Assembly: GCF_027744825.2 (NCBI RefSeq)
Contig: NC_071340.1
Span: 3,653,501-3,717,500 of the forward strand
DNA length: 64,000 nucleotides
Reading direction: 5' to 3'
DNA from: Synchiropus splendidus
Taxonomy: Eukaryota; Chordata; Actinopteri; Syngnathiformes; Callionymidae
Shown: positions 11,637-21,769 of the stretch, in pieces
Numbering within the stretch: position 1 is the first letter of the stretch
Layout: every line of letters begins with the position of its first letter
Translations under genes and position numbers: made by a program
The notes under the pieces: generated by a model
The model's database searches: none
Told to the model about the DNA's origin: nothing
Seen by the model: only the letters and a program-made list of their open reading frames with translations

Positions 11637-12360
11637 GATCAGCACCTACAAGTCTGAGGCCATGGTTCTTCACCGGAATAAGGTGGTTTGCTCTCTCCAG
11701 GTCGGTGGAGAGTTCTTGCCCCAAGTGGCGGAGTTTAAGTATCTCAGGGTCTTGTTCTCGAGTGAGGGAAAAGGGGAGCGTGAGATTGATATACGGGTTG
11801 GTGCAGCTGCAGCAGTGATGCGGTCGCTGTATCGGACCGTCGTGGTGAAGAGGGAGCTCAGTCACAAGACGAAACTCTCGATTTACCCATCTACGTTCCC
11901 ACCCTCACCTATGGTCACGAGCTTTGGGTAATGACCGAATGGATGAGATCGCGGATACAAGCGGCTGAGATGAGTTTCCTCCGCAGGGTGGCTGGGCGCA
12001 CCCTTCGAGATAGGGTGAGGAGTTCGGTCATCCGGGAGGAGCTCGGGGTGGAGCCGCTGCTCCTCCACATCGAGAGGAACCAGTTGAGGTGGCTCGGGCA
12101 TCTGATCCGGATGCCCCCTGGACGCCTCCCTGGGGAGGTGTTCCGGAAATGTCCTACCGGGAGGAGACCCCGGGGAAGACCCAGGACTCACTGGAGAGAT
12201 TATGTCTCCGGTCTGGCCTGGGAACGCCTCGGGATCCCCAGGGATGAGCTGGAGGAGGTTTGTGCGGACCGGGAAGTTTGGGCTTCCGTGCTCCGAATAG
12301 TGCCACCGCGACCCGACCCCGGATAAGCGGTAGAAGAAGGTGAAGGTGAAGGTAAGGTGA
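11637..12360 (+). pseudogene. Rex3 (RTE-type LINE) 3' fragment
   Basis: Residues typical of the C-terminal part of fish Rex3 reverse transcriptase appear: STYKSEAMVLHRNKVVCS, VGAAAAVMRSLYRTVVVK, then LRDRVRSSVIREELGVEPLL, WLGHLIRMPPGRLPGEVF and RPRGRPRTHWRDYV. The two halves (11,635-11,931 and 11,931-12,326) are in different frames, so there is a frameshift near 11,890-11,935. The 3' end runs GGATAAGCGGTAGAAG into a short GAAGGT-like tail. The copy is 5'-truncated, as usual for this family, and lacks the endonuclease and catalytic reverse-transcriptase blocks. It lies directly before Maverick A. Confidence 0.85.
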
Positions 12361-12605
12361 CGTTACAGAAATCGTCAGGAAGGACATAACGAATAAAGCG
12401 CTGGTGTCTGAAGTCGTGAGGCTCCTAAAACTACAAGGACCTGGTGGTAACAGACGTCGTGGACTGACCTGACTGAAGTTCAACCACAGTAAGGTCCATT
12501 TGGAGCCTGAATTTTTAAAAGCACCGTGGGTGATTGTGTTTTGAGGTTGCTGTTTTGTTTATTAATTATTTTAAATTATTATTTTATTGTTATTATTATT
12601 AAATT
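12361..12605. other. Spacer between Rex3 and Maverick A
   Basis: AT-rich DNA with no gene. The left terminal inverted repeat of Maverick A should lie here or have been lost. I cannot find a matching inverted partner on the right side, which is cut by the ERV at about 25,300. Confidence 0.35.
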
Positions 12606-15600
12606 GTGGCCAACCATGATGGTTTTCCTTCTGGTTCTGACCCTGAATCCACCCACAACCAGGACACTACACCACACCTCATTGACCAGAGTGCTTCACC
12701 GACACGCATGTTTCTGTCTGGCTTGTTTGACGGCATGTCTGAGGAGGATGTAGAGCTGGTCTATGATCCGAGTATAAATGAAAACATGGAGTCCATTTTT
12801 TTTTTCGCTGAGAGAGAGGATAATCGTATTTTAAATATTGTTCCTGCATCATCTCGGGAAGGTAGGGCTGATACCTCTTTAGACAATGGCGATTGGTAAG
12901 AAAGGTTTGTTGATAATCAACAGACGGCTGATTCAGGGACACCAGCTCTTGACCCTCTGATAGATGTGTCCGGCTCCAGCTGTAGCGATGACAATGTTGA
13001 TGATGACGGTGATTCGGTTCAGGAAGGATGCTGTGTAAGAGGTACCGGTATTGAATCAGAAGTCATAGAGCCTTTTAACACCGATAGGATGAGAAGGGTG
13101 CTAACACGTCCTGCTGTACCCGACACTCCTGATTTAGCAACTTTCTACAGAGGTTTGATGCAACAGGTCAGAGAGTTGGCAGATGAAACGCAGAGACTAG
13201 CACATCGAGAGGATGTGGTTCAGCTTGAAGTGGTTGGTGAAGATGTTCAAGAACATGTTAATGTTGTGGTTGAAGGTGACGGGGAAAATATCTACCCTGC
13301 TTTTGAGGCCCTCCTGAGCAACACCATGCAATCTGACAGAGTCATAGTTATGGGTAAGATAATTGAATTAACGGTCCAAATTGTGCATAACCCTCGAGGT
13401 GGCGCTAAACGCAAACTCAAGAAGACACTGCATGCCAAAATTATTGGTAAAAAATGATGACATCTCTACAGTCTCTAGTTGGTAGTGATGGAACTGATCA
13501 GCTTTGCTTTGCAATCAGCCTTTCTTGTCTCCTTAATCCTAACCGTACGTATCAAGATTGTGTTGAGTTGGGGAGGGAATTACAAAACAAAGCTGGTTTA
13601 GATTCTCAAACACCTATCACATTCACAGATATACCCCTGTTTGAATGGATAGTGAGGCGTAAAATTGTTGTGTTTCATAAAACAACAGCAAACCAACCAT
13701 TAGCGCATTATGCCACAGGTTTTGCTGATGGTTCGGATCCTTCATACTTGTTTCTACTTCAGGGACACTATTGCGGGGTAAAAAACCCAAAGGGTTTTTT
13801 AGGAAGACGTCACTTTTGCGTCAGCTGTCATAAGGGGTATGAAGATAAATCACAACACATCTGCAAAGGTCACCGTAGCGTTTGTCACAATCCTGTTTGC
13901 CCTACAGAGGTCCCAAAGCCTGTAACTTGTGGCGATGGTTGCCGGGTTTGTAGAACACCTTCCTGCATTGTGAGACACAAAGAGATTGGCGCTAATGGGA
14001 GCAGTCTCTGCCAGATATACAAAAAATGTGAAAAATGCGGAAGGTGCCGGTATATCCCATTAAAACAGGGTAAACCTAACAGTTGTTGCGGTGTGCTTAA
14101 ATGTAAAATCTGCAATGTAGAATTATCATCGACAAACGAGGTCCACCAGTGCTACATTCAGCCCATTGCCAGGAAGACTGAGCATCCTGATCTGTTTTGT
14201 TGTGATTTTGAAACGTTTACAGACGACCAAGGTAGACATGTCCCTTCTTTAGTGTGTATAAAGACGCAGAGAGGTGAAGAATAGATGTTTAATGGTCTCG
14301 ACTGTGTTCGAGCGTTTCTTTTATATTTCAGAAAGAATTGGTTTAGAGTTGTGTTTTTGTTGCACATAATGCCAGGGGCTTTGACAGCGTCATTGTCTTG
14401 AGAGGTATGCTTGACGAAGGGTTAATACGTAAGAGGATAATCATGACCGGTAGTAAGATATTTGTCTTGAGGATCCTCACTACAAGCTAAAATTTATCGA
14501 CTCTCTCTCATTCCTAGCCATGCGACTCAGCTTCATGCATAAAGCTCTAGGTTTCACCGAGCAGTGCAAGGGTTTTTTTTCCACACAAGTTGAGCTTGAA
14601 AGATCGTCTGCATTACATAGGGGTGTATCCTCCTCCATCAGACTACGGCTTCGAGGGCATGTCAGACCCTGAACAGAAAGATTTTTAAAGCTGGTATGAT
14701 ACTGTGCGTGATAATTCTTTCAATTTCAGGAGTGAAGCTATTCACTATTGTAAAAATGATGTTGACATTCTGGCCAGAGGATGCATGATATTTAGAGAGG
14801 AGTTTTTTAAAGAAACAGGTGTTGCACTCTCGTCCATAACAATCACCTCTGCGTGTATGGCTGTTTTCAGGACCAACTTTTTAAAACCAGACACATTAGC
14901 AATACCATGTCCCAACAATTATGTAATAAAAGGTAACAAGAGGTTCTCACATGCTTCCATCCATTGGTAGCTATGGGAATCACACAGACAGGGCATTTTG
15001 ATACAACATGCCTTGAACCGTGGGGAGATGGTGTTTGGCCAGTATTTTGTTGACGGTTATGCTAAAGTTGACGGTGTTAAGCAGGTCTGGGAGTTTTATG
15101 GATGTTTCTCCCACGGTTGTCCTTCATGTGTCGACCCACATGCAGTCTGTCTGTTAAGAGGTAGACCATATGGTGAATTCTACTCTGCTACGATGGAGAG
15201 AGAGCTGGCGTTAAAGTCTGATCATGAGGTGCATCTTATTACCATCTGGGAACACGAATGGCGTTCACTTCGACAATCGTGTGATAATCTCAGAGATTTT
15301 CTCTTAGATTTTGACACCCCTGAGCCTCTCAACCCTCGTAATGCCCTCTACGGCGGTAGAACCAGCGCTTTAAAGCTGCGTTACACGGCCAACCTGGTGA
15401 AAAAGTTGATTACGCTGATGTCACCTCTGTATCCTTACGTCAACAGCACGTGTTCCTAGGTCACCCCCGAAAAATTCACAAGGACTTTGGGGATCCCAGA
15501 CAGTACTTTGGTCTTATCAAGGCGGTTGTCTATCCTCCTCGGGTTTTATATTACCCGTTTTACCCTACAGAGGACCAGGCGGTAAATTACACTTCACGTT

Positions 15601-16620
15601 ATGCAGTATCTGTTCAAGTCGTATTGTCCAAGACAGTGGCTGTACGCATAATGATGATGAGCGTGCTTCGACAGGGGTCTGGGTCACGGTTGAGTTCAAC
15701 AAGGCTCTGGACAAGGGATACAAGGTGGCCAAGATTATCGAAGTATGGCATTTTGATAGATCTAGCGATTGTATTTTCACAGGTTACATCCGTACATTCC
15801 TGAAGGGCAAGCAGGAGGCTTCTGGTTACCCTGCTGAGGCCGTTGATCAGGAAAGCCACGACAAATACATTTAGGATTATCAAGCACATCGGGGGATTTT
15901 GCTTTGTGCTGATAAGATTTGTCACAACCCTGCAAAGAGACAGGTGGCTAAGGCTTTGGTTAATAGCCTTTGAGGCAAGTTCTGTCAGAAAGAGAACATG
16001 TCTCAGGTTTCTGTAGTGTCAGACCCCAACGAGTTTTTCAGTTTCTTGCTTTCAGGGAAATACGAGGTCAGCTACTTTAACATGCTGGATGAGAAAAAAG
16101 TTGTGATCCAGTGGCGTTACAAGGGTCTCTACCCTCCTGGTAAAAGCACCAATGTTTTTATGGGAGCTTTTACTTGCAGAAGGATGTTCTCTATGTTGAC
16201 ACAGACAGCTTGATATATGTGGTGAAAGACAGCAAGACGCCTTTAAAATTAGGTAACTATCTCAGTGATCTGACTGATGAACTCGACGGGGATAGCATCG
16301 AGGACTTCGCTTCGGCGGGTCCTAAGACATATGGTTATAGGACCAAAGGACAGAAGAAGGTTGTGATGAAAGTTAAAGGTATCATGCAAACAAAAGAGTC
16401 TTTTCAGCAGATAAACTTTGACTCCGTCAGAGATCGTGTAGAGGGCTATTTACAGAATTCACCTGATGGGGTGCTTGAGACCCATCAACACAATATTGTG
16501 AGGGATAAAAAGAACATCACTTTAAAAAACAGATCAGTTCCTACAAAACTCGATAAGAGACATGTGCGATAAGAGACGATTTTTTTTGTACGGCACAACC
16601 AAACCTTTTGGGTTCTGAGT
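12606..16620 (+). pseudogene. polB: Maverick A protein-primed DNA polymerase B, broken
   Basis: The enzyme would copy the linear element from a protein primer. Pieces in order: an acidic N-terminal part (12,606-13,457), a Cys-rich zinc-binding segment (about 13,815-14,150, with CVSCHKGYEDKSQHIC and several CxxC pairs), exonuclease motif I CDFETF (14,203-14,220), a damaged exonuclease II piece near 14,350-14,400 (LHIMPGALTAS frame next to the expected AHN-type motif), exonuclease III YCKNDVDIL (14,746-14,772), motif A near 15,415-15,445, motif B near 15,935-15,985 with an in-frame TGA, and motif C YVDTDS at about 16,192-16,209. Stops at 12,897 and in motif B plus several frameshifts kill the gene. 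The first frame opens with GTG. ATG codons lie at 12,708 in this frame and at 12,616 in another frame. Confidence 0.9.
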
Positions 16621-16643
16621 TTTGAGTGGATGACTGGGTCATT

Positions 16644-17185
16644 ATGGAAGAAATTCATTTTGATCCGCGCTTGAAAACATCATTTTCATGTCTAGTGGTG
16701 GGACCATCAGGGTTAGGAAAGACCCATGTATACTTGTGATGGATGATGTCAATTGTAAATAAAGATTGTATGTATGTATACGTCTTTTGAACCTATGTAC
16801 AGTGAATTGCAAAAGATGAATAAAAATATCAAATTCATTGAAGGTTTACCTAAATCTTTTGAAAATGAAGATGTATTTCCTTCTGATAGAAAACATTTGA
16901 CAGACATCATAAAAATATGAGTGTTATAATGGTGACGCAAAACTTATTTCATCGTAGTAAATATAGTTGTATCCTCGCAATAAAACGCAGATAAAAGTTC
17001 TTGCTCAACAAGTTTACCCGTCTCAAAGAGTTTTCTTTCAAGAAAGCTTTGAAGATGCTACAGCTGGCGCTCACGGGTACTTAATTGTTGATCTAACACC
17101 CTCATGTCCAGAACGCTACAGACTAAGGACTGGGATACTTCCTCATCAACGTCACACTGTGTCCATACCAAAAACGTCTGCTTAA
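16644..17185 (+). pseudogene. Maverick A packaging ATPase (FtsK/HerA type), internally deleted
   Basis: The start matches the ATPases at 62,067 and 58,504 (both -). The Walker A loop is visible as GPSGLGKTH near 16,709-16,735. The sequence then skips a segment that Maverick C retains, and a second gap removes the Walker B region after SDRKHL (near 16,880-16,900). The C-terminal part ends at 17,185 after IPKTSA. The protein would pump DNA into the capsid. It follows polB on the same strand, as in other Mavericks. Stops and deletions make it nonfunctional. Confidence 0.8.
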
Positions 17186-17188
17186 GTC

Positions 17189-18232
17189 ATGTCAGCACAT
17201 ATAAAAAGAAACGCAGGTTTACTTAAGGAACTATACCATGCTCCTTAAATGAAACGTAAAGACATTTTGATGCATAGTTCTCGGGACTTTATTCAAGCTC
17301 TCGATGAGATCGCCCTGAACGTTTTGAAGGGGAATGTACTGTTGTCGCAGGCTCAGTTAAAAAAAACTGAAAAAACAGAAGAAAAACATCTTGGGTCAGG
17401 GTCAAGGACGTGGAGCGGGACCCAAGCGCAGTGGTGAAAGTCACAAAAGGCAGGACCGAGTCAAAAACAATATTTTAATAATTAAACAACAAAATCACGA
17501 CAGAAAGCGTCACCGAACCGGGAGACACAAGATAAAGTCTAAATGTCCAAAACAGAGTAACCAAACGAGCCGAAGTCCATATACAAGAATAAGAGACCAA
17601 ACAGAAAGCGTCACCAAACTGGGAGAATCAAACCAACTTAAATTTGGGAACGGAGAGACGAAAGTACAATGAACAGAGATAGAGACAAAAGAAACCAGGA
17701 AAGGTGGAAACAGGAAGAAACCGAACACTAACTCAGGCACCAGGGTTTAAGACAAAGAAATCCAAAATAAGCTAACTAGCGCACAGAACAAGAGAACGAA
17801 CAAGGAGAGCCAAGAGAACGAGGAGTTACCACAGGGAACAAAGGAGAGCGTCACAGAAACTAGAGAAGAAATCACAGGGAACAAAGGACTCCATCTGCAG
17901 GAACTAGAGGAGTCGATCACAGGGAATAATAGGGGACGATCTGGCACACGGTGCTGGAGTCCAGGTGCTCTAATACTCAGGTGATCTGGGGTTGATTGGC
18001 TCCAGCCATGTGCCACACAAACAGGAAGAACGGAGGAAGAAAACAAAACAAGACTCGCATGACAAAATAAAAGCGGAATCATGAGAACATCAGACTCTTG
18101 GCTAATAAAAAGGCGTGCGTGAAGCGTAGATGAAGGATTCTTATAAAGCAATCGGGAGGATTCCTGTTGCCGTTGCTAGCGGCTGCCGTTCCAATCATTG
18201 GAAATCTAATAGGAGGACTTGTAAAGAAGTAA
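17189..18232 (+). pseudogene. Maverick A small basic protein, split by an insertion
   Basis: Counterpart of the intact 108-residue frame at 61,120-61,446. The N-terminus (SAHIKRNAGLLKELYHAP) is followed by a premature stop, then the conserved SSRDFIQALDEIALNVLKGN piece (17,275-17,335). The gene is interrupted by a 695-bp insertion at 17,391-18,085. It resumes with LLANKKACVKR-type sequence and a hydrophobic C-terminus ending near 18,232. Lys/Arg-rich with a hydrophobic tail, it looks like a virion core or membrane-associated protein. The role is inferred from conserved position beside the ATPase. Confidence 0.75.
17391..18085 (+). mobile_element. 695-bp unclassified insertion in the small basic protein gene
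   Basis: AACATC flanks both ends (17,385-17,390 and 18,086-18,091), and the homologous empty site in Maverick B has a single AACATC (near 57,630), so this is a 6-bp target-site duplication. The insert starts GGGTCAAGGACGTGGAGC-like and contains repeated GAAAGCGTCACCGAAC and GAAAGCGTCACCAAAC. A fragment of the same family lies at about 44,413-44,490. No terminal inverted repeats or transposase were seen. The 134-codon reverse frame inside (17,747-18,151) shows no known domain. Confidence 0.75.
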
Positions 18233-18238
18233 AACACG

Positions 18239-18952
18239 ATGAAGACTGTCCAGAAAATGTATCTGGTCTCTCCTCAGCAAATTAACCAGTTATCAAGTCC
18301 AACCTCCGACATCTGTGAAACTGCCAAAGATGAATTGAATGAGAAGATGAGGACCATTCTGAATGATTCTCAGTTAAACTCGTATGAGAAGATTAAAAAG
18401 TATGATGCTCTATTGCAGAGATATTTAACCTTTACAAAACAGGATCAGAGAGACCAAAGGAGAGTAACTCTGACTTTACAACGAGACAGAGTCAGCGATC
18501 ACCCCCACGACTCTGACAGTCGTGTCGAAAGTGTTCTAAAAACACCCACTGTAACAGATGACTTGGGTCAGGATATTCTAAATATCCTTCCGTCAAAAGC
18601 TCGAACAAATGCTGAATACATTATCCAGAGGATATCCAAAAATGGTGATGGTTGGAATATGAATGGCAAATTTATGTATGAAGGAAATGCTGTAAAAGGC
18701 TCTCATGTGATTGATATATTCAAGTACCTTTCCCTACCGCATAATAAAAGAAGTTCTCCATTACCTGCGGGATGGTCCTCGTTTCTCGTCACATTATTAA
18801 AGCTAAACATCCCTCTCACACTGCTGTCCAATCCTGAAGCGAGGGCTCAATATCAGAGACTTAAATCGAATTCTATCTTGCGAAAGAAAAGTATAGCTGA
18901 AAGCTGGTCTCCTGATTACAGATTTTTTTTAACACACGAACAAACAAAATAG
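18239..18952 (+). CDS. Maverick A conserved protein of unknown function
   Basis: An uninterrupted 237-codon frame starting at ATG 18,239, seven bases after the small basic gene. Homologues: 56,730-57,499 (-, broken) and 60,480-61,095 (-, truncated). The N-terminal part is helical and charged (DELNEKMRTILNDSQLNSYE), and the middle is Arg-rich (QDQRDQRRVTLTLQRD). A C-terminal domain holds GDGWNMNGKFMYEGN, HVIDIFKYLSLP, LPAGWSSFLVTLLKLNIP. This gene family is found between the packaging and structural genes of fish Mavericks, but its biochemical role is unknown to me. The last residues (DYRFFLTHEQTK) differ from the basic tail seen in B, so the C-terminus was probably replaced. Confidence 0.8.
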   Translation: MKTVQKMYLVSPQQINQLSSPTSDICETAKDELNEKMRTILNDSQLNSYEKIKKYDALLQRYLTFTKQDQRDQRRVTLTLQRDRVSDHPHDSDSRVESVLKTPTVTDDLGQDILNILPSKARTNAEYIIQRISKNGDGWNMNGKFMYEGNAVKGSHVIDIFKYLSLPHNKRSSPLPAGWSSFLVTLLKLNIPLTLLSNPEARAQYQRLKSNSILRKKSIAESWSPDYRFFLTHEQTK

Positions 18953-18959
18953 GATTAGT

Positions 18960-19959
18960 CACAATAGTCTTTAAAATACAGAAGAGAACAGAGTATGTTG
19001 TTTCCACGGACAGTGTGCACATCTTTTTAGACATTGTTGATGTCCTTTCACAAAGTTGTATACCATGAGGTCATATTTTAAGGTATCGTCACTGTATAGA
19101 CTTAATACTTCTTGGATACACAGCCCTCTAGCACGATGATGGAGGTAGAAGATGCAATGATGACTGTGATTGCAAACTCCAATAGTTTGCTACCTCTATT
19201 GTTGTGAACGACGTTAGTTTCTGACTTGTTCCTCCTTTGCCCCGAATGTTTCCATTTTCATCGTTCTCACCAGTACATCCGTACGAATATATTTTCCCCG
19301 AGCTTCTCCTGGACCGGAATCAAAAAAACATAAAAAACTAACTGAAGCTTGTGCCGTGGAACTTGATCCTCCTTTATTGAAAGTAATGGTCTCAGGAACA
19401 TCCAAAAATCCAAACTTAACGGTCAAAACCTATATGTCCATGTTGTTCTTAACAACCCAACACAAATCAACCACGAGCTTACCTTGCGCATCCGCCGTTT
19501 TTTTCAAAAGACAAAAGTGGCCTTCAAATTAAAACCCACATATATTTATGTAAAGCACTAAACCACAAAACGACTACCTAACAGTGTAAACAATATCAAG
19601 TGAAACTTACTTTGGCACTTACAATGACCACATACAAACGATAGAGGGTTCTGTAGTAGACCATTGTTGTACTTGATGTTGCCTGAATGTTTCTTGAGAA
19701 ACTTTAAAATACTTTCAGGGTAATGTGCAAAGTAGGGCCCCATTCCAAATGAGTCAAAGAAAGTTGTTCTACCGTCTTCTTCGAGAGTTAAACTCTGCCA
19801 GTGCTCTCCTGGTTTATGTGCCGGATGTGTGTTGACGATTAAATATTCAGGCGGTCTGAGGGGGTTGTGTAAATTGAGGCAACTTATCCGACGGCCATAC
19901 ACCGTAAAATGTGTCGCTCAAGAGACCTCTCAGCAGCCTCTGTAACTGGAGACTGTCCA
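18960..19959 (-). pseudogene. Maverick A adenain-like cysteine protease, broken
   Basis: The start codon at 19,957-19,959 corresponds to the intact copy at 56,080. A one-base insertion in a C run near codon 33 shifts the frame. Further on, the His-Trp block (GEHWQSLTLEEDGR) and the FFDSFGMGPYFAHYP block are visible (19,690-19,820). The gene is cut in the active-site Cys region by a 459-bp insertion (19,165-19,623). The C-terminal part continues at 18,960-19,164. The enzyme matures capsid proteins in related viruses. It overlaps no neighbour and converges with the gene at 18,239-18,952. Confidence 0.85.
19165..19623. mobile_element. Solo-LTR-like insertion in the protease gene
   Basis: The insert starts TGTGATTGC and ends CACTTACA, so it has the TG...CA ends typical of LTRs. 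It is flanked by ATGAC on both sides (19,160-19,164 and 19,624-19,628), which Maverick B has only once. Length is 459 bp. On the reverse strand an AATAAA lies near 19,371-19,376. The family is not recognised. A 5-bp duplication fits several LTR retrotransposon groups. Read on the reverse strand, the ends also resemble a GTAAGT donor and a CACAG acceptor. Confidence 0.75.
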
Positions 19960-19966
19960 TAACTTT

Positions 19967-21233
19967 TTAATAATAGTCCACCAGCACTTGTCTTTTCGCA
20001 TCAATCTCCAGAATGGAATCATAACAAGCGTACACAATCAGTATTACGGTGTTTGGTAAGGGTACTATGAATCTCATCTCCAGTCTTAAATTCTCATTTG
20101 AGACAGGGGAGAGAGCGTCGTTGTCGTCGGCTGGATTGAGATTAAATGCAAACAGTGAATAACCGCTGTTAAAACCTTCGCAGTCAATGCTTAGAGGTAG
20201 ATCCTTCAAATGTCTTCCTGTAGCTAAAATCATGGTATATGCCGTGGTGGAGATCCCAGACAAGTGGCTGGTGAGGGTCCAGGAGTCCAGCTGGCTGCGC
20301 TATGGCAATGAAGAAGGTGAAGGTTGTGGAGTAGAGGTGCAGGCAGGCTGAAGTTCTAAGGCAGAAAAGACCGAGTGAAATAACTCAGATAATGCAATAT
20401 CCAGGCAGTGGCAAATAGCGGAATATCTCGCTTGAAGACAAACCATGAAGGGTTGACGAACAGGCGAGGACTGGCAGGTTGGTCGGGTCTTTATACCTTC
20501 AGGAGATTGGAGGCAGGTATGGATGTGACTAGGTGGGTTGGGCGGTGACGTCAGCGGAAGAGGTTGTGACAGACTTTCTTCACAAACAGAGAGGCGCCAA
20601 GGATTTTCAGACGAAAGGTGGAGTCGCGGGGTCCGGTCAGGCAGAAGGCATCATTCGCCCTAGTGAGTTTAATAACAGTGTCTCACAGAAAAATATGTCG
20701 CCGTGGAGAGGACCGAGAAGATGTTCTTCTCTGGATCTGCTCGTGAACTCTGCCCGTTTATTCAGGCCTGCGTTGGGACCGTTTACAGTCAACCAACACA
20801 GGTGTGTCTTGGTAAAAAAGACCGGCGCTAAACTGTGTTTTAAGAGTGTCGCCTGAAAAGTTGAGAAGTGTTTTGATCATAGCTCTGTACGGGTGAGTGG
20901 AACTGGACTGCGAAATCCTCCGATCCCCCAGGACCACATCACACTGGTCAAAGATGGTGTTTAGAGGATAATTCATGAGACCGACTGTTGCGTCGTTAGC
21001 CAGCGGTGTGCTATCAGTGTTAGTAATTCTTGCACGCACGTGTAGAAGGGTGTCGTTTAGGTCTAGATACTTTTCACCGTCTCCTGCTATAAAAAAACTC
21101 AATCGGTCCTCCTTCGCTGATAGCGGCTACTGGAGCAATTTCAGTGTAAATTGGAAAGCTGCGTAATTGGCGGCGTGAATAAATCCAGTTCTGCCAATGT
21201 GCATTCAGCAGATTTCTGGTGTAGGAGTGCCAT
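19967..21233 (-). pseudogene. Maverick A candidate major capsid protein, broken
   Basis: Homologue of 54,799-56,073. The N-terminus lies at 21,233 (AECTLAEL-type start). The jelly-roll body is spread over frames at 20,758-21,102 (KYLDLNDTLLHVRARITN, IFDQCDVVLGDRRISQSS) and the C-terminal part at 19,967-20,237 (GRHLKDL, FNSGYSLFAFNLNP, LRLEMRF, DAKRQVLVDYY). The family is the abundant F54H12.2-like group, taken here as the double-jelly-roll capsid protein because it is about 425 codons. I cannot exclude that it is another structural protein. About 300 bp are replaced by foreign sequence at 20,239-20,570. Confidence 0.7.
20239..20570. mobile_element. Foreign segment replacing part of the capsid gene
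   Basis: Homology to Maverick B stops at about 20,238 (after CATGGTATA) and resumes at about 20,571 (GACTTTCTTCACAAACAGAG). In B these points are about 300 bp apart (55,498-55,800). The 332-bp filler has no counterpart in B, so this is a replacement, not a simple insertion. It is moderately GC-rich with no frame of interest. Confidence 0.65.
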
Positions 21234-21253
21234 GTTACTGTATATAAGGTTTT

Positions 21254-21686
21254 TTAAAATATATCAGAGCTCCCTCTGGACTTCCTCTTGGCCCGTTTGC
21301 TTCTGTCAACTGACTTCTTTCTTTTTTTGTTTGGACGTTTATTTGAGCTCTGTCTTACACGTCGTCCTGGAGGGCGTCTCTTTGTCCTTCGTGATAAGAC
21401 AGCTATACCGCCTGACCCTTCCTGTCTCTGTTGATCGCTCATTCCTCTCACGGTATGGGTGAACATATCCAAGGCTATGTTACCCACGTCTTATTTGAGA
21501 TGGGGTTTCGCTTTGACAATTCCTGATGATCCATGATACAAACCAAAACATTTTTGAGAAGAGGGAACGGATGCCTCGTCCGTACATAACCGGGTCACCG
21601 TAGAAACCGGGTAGATCTCCGCCCACCTGTTTTTCATAATATTGTACAAATCTGTGCGGGTCGTCTCTTAAGCCTGTGTGGACCAT
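21254..21686 (-). pseudogene. Maverick A basic core protein (adenovirus VI-like), frameshifted
   Basis: Homologue of the intact 145-codon frame at 54,341-54,778. The start at 21,686 gives an N-terminal part with PHRFVQYYEKQVGG and the GRGIRSLFSKMF segment. The frame then shifts near 21,500, and the C-terminal Lys/Arg-rich part (KRPNKKRKKSVDRSKRAKRK) lies in 21,254-21,487. The Gly-rich amphipathic stretch followed by a basic tail is characteristic of adintovirus core proteins compared with adenovirus VI/X-type proteins. Confidence 0.75.
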
Positions 21687-21769
21687 TGTGTTTGTTTATG
21701 ACTTGGTCTGCAAAGGCTGGTTATCTCTCTGGTGTTGTGATGATGAATGGATTTCCAGACGACGATTAA

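Noticed and set aside
12154..12483. 109-codon reverse frame opposite Rex3
   Set aside because: Antisense shadow of the GC-rich Rex3 C-terminus.
12361..12605. Left terminal inverted repeat of Maverick A
   Set aside because: No inverted match was found near 25,300, where the element is cut off, so no terminal repeat can be claimed.
17747..18151. 134-codon reverse frame in the insertion
   Set aside because: It lies across the insertion boundary into Maverick sequence and has low-complexity composition with no domain.
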